The notes under the pieces are model-generated. The model saw nothing but the letters and a program-made list of their open reading frames with translations, was not told the origin of the DNA and searched no databases. Shown here in pieces: positions 31,240 through 41,444 of a stretch of DNA of 64,000 nt. The stretch is from positions 62,001 through 126,000 of the forward strand of contig JAPFFF010000042.1 in NCBI GenBank assembly GCA_039105265.1. The letters run 5' to 3'. The DNA is from Tritrichomonas musculus. Its lineage: Eukaryota > Parabasalia > Tritrichomonadida > Tritrichomonadidae. The translations under genes were made by a program, and so were the position numbers. The stretch's first letter is position 1; each line of letters begins with the position of its first letter.

Positions 31240-31480
31240 GTTTTAGTAGGATATACGAGTCGGTTTCCGCGGGGCACAGGCTGCCCACGCATCAACACGA
31301 ACTCGTCATAAAAGAAAAGAAAAAGAAAAAGAAAAGAAAAAGAAAAAAAAGAAAAGAAAAAAAAAATATTCTTGTTCTCACTACTGCTCCCCATCAATGA
31401 AACGGCACAGGTACCCCACCCCACAACCGCCCATCTATGAAACGGCACAGGTACCTGCCCCGAGAATCTCGTACCTATTT
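31240..31480. other. GC-richer island with purine runs and a 20-bp direct repeat
   Basis: It stands out from the AT-rich surroundings: TCGGTTTCCGCGGGGCACAG near 31260, a long run of A4-5/G units at about 31309-31367, and two copies of ATGAAACGGCACAGGTACC about 40 bp apart (near 31396 and 31436). Composition suggests an insert of foreign or gene-derived sequence. No protein domain is recognised on either strand. Confidence 0.5.
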
Positions 31481-31853
31481 CTTTCTATATGTAAATGTCA
31501 TTTGTACCACTCAAAGGCTTTACTAACGACTATGAGATACTGAATAGGTACCCCTTTACTATAAGACGTAAGAGTAATCATTTTATATGCAAAGATGCAA
31601 AACATATAAAGGGGTATTTTATTTTATTGTTTTTTTATTGCTTCAGAAATGATAATAAATTGCATTGATAAAGGAAAATAGGCATAGGAAAAGATGCCTA
31701 AATGCTTCTTTATTTTGATTTTCCAATGAAAAAGGTTATGGTCTCAATTTTGAAATGCTATTTGTTATCTTTTTATCGTACTTCATTTTTTCACAAACAA
31801 TAAAAATAAAACAGTACAATTGTTATAATTGCGAAAAGAAAAATCATAAAAAT

Positions 31854-31886
<33 letters not shown>

Positions 31887-34036
31887 AATGAATAAAAATA
31901 TTGGATAATTAAAGTTTTTGAAAAAAAAGAAAAGAAAAGAAAAAAGGTCAATTATAAGCTAAAAATTGAATTTATTTGAAAGAAAAAACTAATAATGATA
32001 ATAAAAAAACTATTTTATCTCCAAAATTTAAAAAAAAAATGTGGCGAAAATGAGATTATCGCAATTTTGATGCTAAAATTCATTATAAAATTAATGTAAA
32101 TTAATGTAAATGATATTTTCTGAACTGATTTGCTCAAAAAATAGTAATGCGCTAAAAAACGAAAAAGTATATAAAAATTAATAGTGTTAATAATGAAAAC
32201 GTTCCTACTCCAAATAATTAAGAAAGCGTGTCACAAACTTGCATTTTCTTTAAGCGATAATCGAAAAATGAAGTGGATAACAAATAAAGTATTGAATTTT
32301 TTTTAATAAATCATACAAAAATATATTTTATTGTTTTTTTATTGCTTTTTATTCAAAATTGAATTTTTAATAAAATCAAAGCTTTTAAGGTATTCTTAAG
32401 CTATAATGCATTTCAGGTATTCATTATTAATAAAATACTAGTGATTTTATTTTTTTTGAATATCAAACATTAGAAAAAATTTACTCTCATATGTTAACAA
32501 AGAAGATTTTTTTTTTTAGTTAACTATATTGAATTTTATATACTTGAAAAAGTTTGCCAATTAGAGGGGGAAACGGGTATTGGGATTTAATTTGAATTTT
32601 TAATTAATAAAAAAATTGCTAACGATTAAAAAAACAAAATTCGTTATATCTTGGGCATTAAATAATATCTTGACTCAACAGAATAAGGAATTCAGAATAA
32701 AGAAAAAGTGCGTTTAAAATTTTAGTTTTATATTGTATATTTAAACCCACTTTTTGAAATATTTCATATATAATGTTTGATTCAATTATGATTTAAATCC
32801 CCAAAGATTTTATCCAAATATTTGTTAAATATAAAGAAAAACCTCATTTACATGTAAAATCAATAATAAACGGTCAAAATTCTGATTAAAAAAAATTATT
32901 TCAAAAAAATTCAATGGGAATAAAAAGAATTGTCAGATTTTGAGAGAGAAAGTAATATTATTTGTGAGAAAATTTTTCAAAAATTTCTTCTTACGTTTAC
33001 TCGTACGTTTATTCCGCAAAAAAAAATGACAGTTAATTTGTAAGGGTAATTTTTATATTTTATTCATAATGAATTAAAAAAAAATTGTTTATTCCTATTC
33101 TATAGAACATTATAAATTCCTTTCTCCAATTTCTTGATTGATTTATATGAAATGATAAAAAAAATAATATTTTTTTTATTATTTTGTAAGTTTCAATATT
33201 TTTTCCTGATAAATTTAAGCTATTTAAAAATATTCAAGTGGTTTAATATGCGAATGGCTTATAAATTTTTTATATAAAGCTTAAAACAAATCATATTTTT
33301 TATATAACATGTCTTAAAATTGAATGAAAAAATCATTTATTTTATATCTTAAATTTTGCAAATAGAATTTTATTTTTTATTCAAAATATATATTCAATAT
33401 AGGATGCAACATTTAATTAATTGGTTTAATTTATGATCTATGGATTTTTTAAGTTTTATTTCAATTTTTTGACACTTCACTTCCGATCGCCACACCTATT
33501 ATAAAATTTGGCCCATTTTCATTTTCTCAATTTTTTTTGGGCCAATTTAAGTGGAAACTATATCATACATTAATAATTCAATAATAACAAACGAGACACA
33601 TTTTTTAAATAGTTTAAAAATGATTTTTATAAAACCCCCTAAATTTCTGTTTTTGTGACTAATCGAAAATATAATGGTCTATTAATTATTAGCTATTAAT
33701 ACTGATTAAAATGTTATATAACCTCAAAAGGGAATAATGATCCTGTCTGGATATATAACTACATCGAAAATCATATTTTTTGATATTGACAATTAATCTA
33801 TCTATAAACATTTTATATAAACATTTATTTATATTTTCAAGATTAAAACTTTCATTTTCCTATTATTGGGCAATTTTTAATAATTATCAACAATTTTTAA
33901 GCAATATTCAATATTTTGATATATTTTTTTTATCGTACTAATAATCAAATAAATATATAAATTATTATAATTAATATATATTTTACTATTTTTAATATAT
34001 TTTATTTTTAATAACTTTTCATTCTCTTATCAAAAT

Positions 34037-34120
34037 AATACGTTTTTCCTACAAAAAACTCTCAATTTAAAATAATTGCATACAATAAAATACGTTTTTC
34101 CTACAAAAAACTCTCAATTT
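34037..34120. repeat. 32-bp sequence duplicated at 52-bp spacing
   Basis: AATACGTTTTTCCTACAAAA followed by AACTCTCAATTT occurs at 34037-34068 and 34089-34120. It is a short exact local duplication; no function seen. Confidence 0.8.
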
Positions 34121-36888
34121 TTCAATGAAATTGTAAGATTTATTTTTTCTAATATAAAAAATTTTTAAGTTAACTATTTTTATATAACCAGTTTTTTATA
34201 TTATAAATATATATATGCATTTATTTACTTCAAATCATGAAAATTATTTTTTTTGAAAAGAAATTCAAGGAATATTTTCTTAATATCAATTAAGAATATC
34301 ATTTGATTTATACTATGCTATCCATTTTTAAAAATATCTGTTAAAAAAATACAAAATGAAATAAACTATTCAAAAATAAATAAAATTTATTTTGATCGAA
34401 TATCTTAATCTATTTTTGATATATCTCATAAAAAAGCATTAAATAATATAATTATTTGTTTTTTTATGAAAATAACAGAAATATTTTATATTTTGTAAAA
34501 ATGAAATAGTAATTAAACAAAAAATAAAAAAATCATTTTATGTTCTAGCACTTTAAATGTAATCATTTTAATAAATAAAACTGTACTAATAACGATAAAT
34601 CAAATAAGCAAAGCCAATAGAATGAATTTTGATTTTCAAAAGATTTATAAATGATGATGATCAAGTAACTTTTTGGGGCAAAAACAGAAATAAAAAACAA
34701 AAACAGAGTTTTGCTTTATGCACAAATTAAATGCTTTATATCAGAGCAAACCCCAATTTTATTTTCAATGATTGATATCTAAATTATATTCATTGAAACA
34801 GAAAATCAAAAGAAATAGTTCAATAAAATTATTATTTATGATCTGAATAATAATTGCTGGATATCAAATGTATTAAAAAGAATAGAGGTATTTTGTTAGG
34901 AATCGTTTTTTAGCGCCGTAAAAAATTGTAAACGGTTTTTTAGGGGGTTTTATTTTTATCATGTTTTTATTACTTTTTTTCTTCTAAATAATAGATTTTT
35001 CTATTAATTACATAATTTCTATAGTTTACATATTTTTATATTTTTTTCAGTGGTTTATATTTTTCTACCTCAGAAAAAAAATCATATATCACCACAAGTC
35101 GGCCCCGTGGACGAAAAAAAAATTATATCATTATAATACTCATAAAAAATAAATAATACATACAAATTTTGGTGCAAATCTAAATCACTTCACCCAGTCC
35201 GCACCTCTGATGAAGATAATTATTGCAAATATCTTGCTAAAAAAAGAATTTTTGTTATTTTAAAAGCTTAAAATTCAATTACAAATGTATTTTATTTCAT
35301 CATAATAATGCAATACTGATTTTTTATTTGCTTTGTCTGAAATTATAATCTAATTTTTTCTTGAATTCTATCCTTTTTTTTAAATTTTCCTGTTTAATAT
35401 TCATTTATATTTATAGTACAATTATAAAAACATGATTCTATAAATCTAAAATTATTATTAATAACTTAATAAACCTCTTTATAATTATCATTTCTTGATT
35501 AAACTTTTCTTTATGAAAGAATTTCGATAAAAAAAGAAATGCAAAATGAAAAATATGGATTTTTTAAAAAACATAAAAAAAATTCTGTTACGAAAGTGGA
35601 TAAAAAATCAAAAAGTTAGGCGATAATAAATTTTGAAAATTTTGGTGGTTACATTTTCTGTTACGAAAGTGGATTTTTCCGTTACAAAAGTGGAACAACT
35701 GTATCTATATATATAAAGATAACCCACAAATTTGCCAAAAAACACATTGCCGCATATTTGGAAATAAGCTAAAATATATTCTGTTTAATATAAAAAATAA
35801 TATACTTATTAAGTGATTTTGCTTTAATAAATTACAGAGTAGGTCAAAAAGAAATCCTGCCAATATTTTGGTCTATCTTTAAAATATATGATAGATACTA
35901 TTGTTAACATTACATTAATGCTTTCTTGAGTCTATATGACTTACAGTTTTTGAGAAAAAAATTCAATTAAAATGAAGCATTATCTACAATTTTTAGGTTA
36001 TTATTGATTATTACCAAATTTTAAAATGTAAAAAAATGTTTATATCAATATTTTAGAAACCAAATTAAATATTATATAAAAAATATTGAGATATTTTGAA
36101 TTTTCTAGTCTTCTTATTCAAAAAAGCTTTTTTCTAAATAGCCTGAATTGCCCCTATCCCAATTCTCAATTTCTTCAAATAGATTATAATCTATAATACC
36201 TTAATCAATAACAATTTTTTGAAAAAAGCAATAACATTTATCAAAATGAATAAATGCTTATATATTTAAGGAAAAATAAAAAAATAAATATTCATTTTTT
36301 TCAATATCCATTCAATAAATTCAATATAAGTAATAATAAAAGTTTATATGATGAATATTTGCTAATTATGAAATTTTTATTTTATAATTTTTTGGTAATT
36401 TACTATTATATATTGATTTAAAATAGTTGTATATATATATATATATATATTGATTTGAAATGTGGTTTGTGATTTAGATTAATAATGAATGTTAAATAGA
36501 TTTTATTTGCATTAAAAATATGAATTTCTTTCTTTTAATGAAGTAATTTTATTTCTTCTAATACGATTACTTTCTCTATGATTTATAATAATCACAAACG
36601 AATTCTATGATTATTTTTATCTTATTTATTTAATGTAATAAATATCAATATATTAAAGGTATTAAAAGCATTTCTCCTAAAACATAGGCAATAGATCATT
36701 ATAATTTATTCAGTTTTTTGTTTTGACATTTTTTCTCCTTATTGATCTTTCATGAAGAAATAAATAAATAATTATCATTATTTAATTCCTTTTTCTACTT
36801 GAAAAATAGAAAAACATGCAGTTTGGTTATGTTAACTGCCATTCATACTAAATATTTCCAAAATTTCCCATTATTTATTTTATATTTA

Positions 36889-37749
36889 AGGGTGTAGTTC
36901 GTTTTTCAATATCTCAGCAAATACACAATCTTGAAAAGTTTTACTCATATAATTATGATTAATATTGATTATACATTCTTTATAAACAATAAAAAAATTA
37001 TTTTTTTTGACAACTTAATCTCAATATATATTATTTTTAAAAATTGAATTTTTTTAATATTATTCTGTATTATGGTAAAATAGATGGATATTTGATTAAT
37101 GTATATAGTATTTTTAATTGAAGTTGAAATCAGAAGAAAATAAGCTCACTTTTTCAAACTGTATTTTTTGCTTATATAAAAAAATAATGAATTTTTAATA
37201 TTTTTTAAAACGCATGCATAGTTTTTTATTCCTGATTCTATACTATATATAAAAGAAATTTTAATCCAAAAACTTTCAAATTGAAGGACTACATATATTT
37301 TGAAATTTACCAAAAATAAGCCAAAAATCGCAAATTTCAAAATATATGTAGTCCTTCAATTTGAAAGTTTTTTTAACCAAAATGAAAATATAAATAATTT
37401 AGGGTATAGAATAAAAAACTATGCATGTGTTTTAAAAAATATCTAATATTCATGTTTTTTTTAAAACAACAAAAAATATGGTTTACAAAAATGATCATAT
37501 CTCATATTCAAATAAAAAAGTTAAAAAAATATTAGTTAAACTGTTTATAATAGCTCATTTCTAATGTTATTCCTCAGTGTCATTCAAAAATTAAGATTTG
37601 GAAAAAAGAGATATTTTGAGATCAACTTGTCTATGAAGTTCATTTTTTTTTGTTTTAATAAAATTTGTGGCATATAACAATCATAAATATATTAATATAA
37701 CTATTCAAAACAATGTATATAACGAGATATTGAAAACGAACTACACCCT
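36889..37749. mobile_element. Foldback MITE, about 860 bp
   Basis: The ends are inverted copies: AGGGTGTAGTTCGTTTTTCA, then ATATCTC on the left, and the near-exact complement on the right (GAGATATTGAAAACGAACTA, then CACCCT). Flanking bases are TA, or TTAA if the ends are taken one base further in, so a Tc1/mariner-type (TA) or piggyBac-type (TTAA) origin is possible. At the centre is a perfect 39-bp hairpin (37270-37308 and 37332-37370), and other matching segments lie between, so much of the element can fold on itself. No coding frame. It is a non-autonomous DNA element of unsettled superfamily. Confidence 0.75.
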
Positions 37750-38119
37750 TAATGATATTCTTTTTTTATAATTTTTATATTTCTTTTGTTATTGACTTAT
37801 AAGCAAAAATTGATTAGATATATAGCCAATTTTATTTTGAATGGATTGAGAATGAAATTCTTTGAGGTCAATTTTGACCATTTGTTAAATTCTTTAAAGC
37901 TAATTTATTCACCTTAAAATTATACATTATACATTGAATTTTTTTCAATGATGAAAAATTTAAATTGAATTAAATGTATAAAAAATAATTATATCTGAAA
38001 ATTGGTAAGTATATTTATCAAATTATATATTTAAATTAATTATAATATATTTATATAATAATATACATTGACAACTAATGATAAATTTGGGCCAATTTTC
38101 TGAAAAATATTAAAAAATA

Positions 38120-38671
38120 AGCTAATATATAAAATATCGTATTATTTGAATGAGGTTTATGAAATTTATTGAACATGTATTGAAAAAATTGAATAGAATA
38201 AAAAATTTTAATAAGTTGAAAAAAAATTGAAAGAAGTTTTTGGAGCAATAGTCAATGGAATAAAACAAAATTGAACGAGATTGGGAGTATACTGCACCAT
38301 ATATGAACTTTTTCCAACTTAAATCCTGGAATGATGACTTTGCAGATGTGTTTAATATAGGTAATGGCATATTTCAAAATAAACCAGAAAAATATCAAAC
38401 ATGGAGTAAGTCATTAATATTTGATAATATATGGGACAGACAATCATGCAAAATATATTCATCGATATTTTAACAAGCATTAAATAACTATATTGGAGAT
38501 AGTGATGTTGAATATAGTCCGATTAAGTACTTCAAGTTAAACTCAATGGACCAAAGGTTTTGGATAGACTTCTATAGTGATGCTCATTATAATTGTCCAA
38601 CCAAACTACCTCCAAATGATTCATTTGTAATCGAAATGCAATTCCTTCAATACGATAAGATGTTTATTTAA
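38120..38671 (+). pseudogene. Capsid-like remnant of Polinton copy 2
   Basis: Coding-like sequence just before the integrase remnant. Its last part reads YSPIKYFKLNSMDQRFWIDF and SDAHYNCPTKLPPNDSFVIE, a typical look for the end of a jelly-roll capsid protein, and the place directly before an integrase matches copy 1. The gene is broken and only the tail is readable with confidence, so the capsid identity is moderate. Confidence 0.4.
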
Positions 38672-38677
38672 AAATAA

Positions 38678-39208
38678 ATGAGTAAAGAAGAACCAAGCCC
38701 ATATGAAAAATTATACAACAAAGCTAAATGGAAGACCTTGGACAAATACCTTAGCATGGCAAAACAAGAGAATCTAAATGAAGACGAAGCAAAGAAATAC
38801 TTTGATGAAAGAGTAGTACATGATAAGAGAGTACCTAAAGCACAATATATACCTATTGTATCCAAACATCCTCATGGTTATCAAATGGATACCTTCATTA
38901 ATAATAAAGAGGCAGGTGGGTTGAATTATCTAATGTTCATCAATATCAACACCAGAAAAGCATATGCATATCCTATGAATGGTAAAGGAGCAAGAGAAGT
39001 ATTAACAGCACTTCATAAATTTGTTAATGATGTACCTCATGTATATTCGATAACAAGTGATGAGGATGCAGCATATTTATCATCAACAGTCTTAGACTTC
39101 ATGAGAGAGAAGAACATAAAATACCGAACAACTACTGAGAATAACCATAATGTACTTGGCATTATTAATAGATTTATGAGAACTATAAAATTATTAATAG
39201 ATTTATGA
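38678..39208 (+). pseudogene. Integrase remnant of Polinton copy 2
   Basis: The N-terminal region (MSKEEPSPYEKLYNKAKWKT) is followed by the DDE core start (HPHGYQMDTFINNKEAGGLN, then YLMFININTRKAYAYPMNGK) and the second acidic strand (YSITSDEDAAYLSS). This matches the rve-type integrases of Polintons. Only part of the core is present, so this is a remnant. The preceding AAAATAAATG and TTTATTTA resemble T-rich leaders of other copies. Confidence 0.75.
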
Positions 39209-39209
39209 G

Positions 39210-41040
39210 AACATAAAATACCATTTTGTCCTGGGATCCGTTTTCTCATTCTTGACATTACTTTAGCAAAATAATTATAAACCTCTAACCATTGATTTTC
39301 TGATATTTGTTTTTCATTTTCTATTATTAATTTTGCTTCATCAACATCTTTATCTTTATATTTTGCTGCTTCTTCCTCAATTTCTTTATTTGTAACCTCA
39401 GGATTTTTTGCTTTTAACACATCTTTGACAGCATCTCTTTTGATATTTCCATTCCTGATCTCATCTATCATAGCATTCCTTTTTGTTATAGCATCTTGAA
39501 GAATTTTTGCGACGTTTATCATCGTTGTTTTTGCTCCATTTGAAGCTTGAGCTTCTTTCTCTTTCAAAGAATTTCGTAATTTGTCGTTTGTTTCATCCAA
39601 AGATTTCATGAGAATAGAGATTTGTTCTTCTAACCATTTATTTTCATCGCCTCCTCTATTTTCATCCGCAAATTGGAATTCTCGTTCCATAAAGTCATGT
39701 CTTGTTGCTCTGATGCTGTTTTCAAGATCATCGAAATAATGTTGGAGATTCTCAGGAAGTTGATCACTGATATTAAATCTCTCCCAAAATTGATCTTTAT
39801 CTCTTACCAATTTCTTTAGCATTGCCCTTGCATTGGTGACTCCACGTTGTTTCAAATCAGCAAGTCTAGCACGAATTTCTGTAATTTCTTTTAATTTTTG
39901 ATAATCAGCTTCTAAAGCAAAATATTGTTTTGCGACATTTTCAGCAGTTATTCTCTCACCAGAAGCTTGGAGAGTTAATATTGCTTTTTCCAAATTTTTG
40001 AATGGAAGGTTGTGCGATATTATTGTTTGAGTACCTTGGACTGATAAAAAGCCATTTAGGCCGATATCTCTTTGGATCGCATGCATGAGTCGTTCAAAAT
40101 CAAGATTTTCCTTAATCATTTTTTCTTCATCCCCCTTTCCTTGTGTCCAAAAATCGATAACTGATGGTTGAAAATCTTCATTTTCAAAAATAGATAGATG
40201 GAGACCTCGTAAAATATTTAAGCCATTTGAGGTATCGTTCAGATTTCTCCAGTTAGTATGTACCTTACGCATCTTATCACCCAAGAAGACGTTCGCTAAT
40301 TGGACATATGACAAGTTAATTTGATATGCATTATCTCCAAAAACAAATTCATCTGTACAATATTGAGTTTTGTGAGATTCCCAAAAGTCAGGTTTTTCGT
40401 TATTTTTCTTCCAAAATTTGAAAAATACATGAGCTTCCTCCTCAGTCAAACCAGTTTGGTCCAAAATAGCATTGTTTAATGGCAGATTAACGATTTGTAG
40501 ATATCTCTCTTTTTGGACAGCTGCAACGGCGTCTATAAGACTTATTCCATTTAAAAATGATTGTTTTACTTGTGCTGCTGCTTGTGTTGGTGTCATGTCT
40601 TTTCCCAAAAGATAATTCCCAGTAAAATATTCAACAAGAAGTCGAAGGAAATAAAATTTGATATAGTTAGGAAAACTTTGTTTTTCAATGGAGGTTTGGA
40701 TTTCTTTATACCATTCTGGGATCTGTCCACTAGCAAAATTCCGCAATTTTGTGATTACTTCTGTCGATACATCAACAACATTCATGTTTTGATATGTCGC
40801 GAGATACTGTGCTTCATCTTGATCGATATCTGGTGCTGTGTCAATATATTGTGGTTGTTGAGGCTGAGGTGAAATGTCAGCAGGCTCATTGCTGCTAAGA
40901 AAGTCAACAAACTCCCGAGGTGGGTGTTTTTCTCTTTCTTTTTGCCATCGGATATTTTCTTGCTCATAGCCCCATAGCCCGAACTGTTTTAAAAACTCCT
41001 TCCTCAGTAATTCCTCTCGTTCTGCTTCTACCCAAGACAT
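39210..41040 (-). pseudogene. Large structural-type Polinton protein of copy 2 (remnant)
   Basis: About 600 residues of a mostly helical, charged protein. It starts MSWVEAEREELLRKEFLKQF, has a Pro/Gln-rich stretch (ADISPQPQQPQYIDTAPDID), then long helices with coiled-coil character (KSLDETNDKLRNSLKEKEAQ). It does not resemble the copy-1 854-aa protein closely by eye. The far end runs into the integrase remnant, so the gene is incomplete. Structural or scaffold function is inferred from size and company only. Confidence 0.5.
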
Positions 41041-41060
41041 TATCGATAATGTTTTTCTTG

Positions 41061-41444
41061 AGGAATAAAAAAAATAAGAATAGGGTAAAAAAGTAGTTAA
41101 AAAAAATTTTTTTTATTTATGTTGTTTTGGTAGATAAACCTATCAAAAAGTTCAAAGGCCATATAGCTTCTCAAAAAGTTCATCGACCTAATAGGTATTC
41201 ACTCCCTTCAGGAGGGCCAGATTACCTATCAAAATGTTCAAAGGCCAGATTACCTCTCAATCTCTTGACCGGACAAATACCTATTGAATTATCTGGTCGA
41301 ACAAACAGGCTCTCAAAAAGTTCGATGACCTTATATCTTTTCAAAAAGTCGTATCTGGCCGATAAATGGAGGGATGTTTTAACGGACCCGAAGGGACGTT
41401 AAAAAATCACGCCATTTATATATACTACTATTGAAAATAATGAG
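41061..41444. repeat. Region with repeated TCAAAAAGTTC motifs before the helicase gene
   Basis: Five or so imperfect copies of a motif around TATCAAAAAGTTCAAAGGCC occur between about 41145 and 41360, together with repeated CCAGATTACCT. An open frame of 91 codons exists but is made of this repeat and I do not consider it a gene. CTCAAAAAGTGGCG occurs again at 44484, after the helicase-USP gene. The repeats may be element ends or regulatory sites. Confidence 0.55.

Larger units (their letters stand above)
27363..38120. other. About 10.7 kb AT-rich region without convincing genes
   Basis: Six-frame reading shows only short frames in very AT-rich sequence, none with a recognisable domain. Contents listed separately: a 40-bp perfect inverted repeat 3.2 kb apart, 17-bp direct repeats, a three-copy 120-bp tandem repeat, a two-copy ~95-100-bp repeat, a GC-richer island with purine runs, a poly-T run near 31856-31885, a duplicated 32-bp sequence, and a foldback element. 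Short TA runs occur near 36430. A diverged non-coding gene cannot be excluded. No tRNA or rRNA was recognised. Confidence 0.7.
38120..41060. mobile_element. Polinton relic, copy 2 (lineage B), strongly reduced
   Basis: Three Polinton parts sit close together: a capsid-like remnant, an integrase remnant, and a large structural-type gene on the opposite strand. Compared with copy 1, most of the family's genes (PolB, ATPase, fibre) are missing, so a large internal loss is likely. The integrase differs strongly from both other integrases in the window, showing a separate lineage. The relic is broken, with several breaks, and looks older than copies 1 and 4. Ends were not identified. Confidence 0.75.

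Noticed and set aside
31233-31448. Minus-strand open frame in the GC-richer island
   Set aside because: It runs through the purine/pyrimidine run (Phe-rich) and a duplicated 19-bp word; no domain and no plausible start context.
27363-38120. tRNA, rRNA or other structured RNA genes in the gene-poor region
   Set aside because: No A/B box pairs with cloverleaf potential or rRNA-like segments were recognised; hairpins seen belong to the foldback element or AT runs.
41127-41402. 91-codon plus-strand frame before the helicase gene
   Set aside because: It consists of the TCAAAAAGTTC repeat region and resembles no Rep nuclease or other protein.
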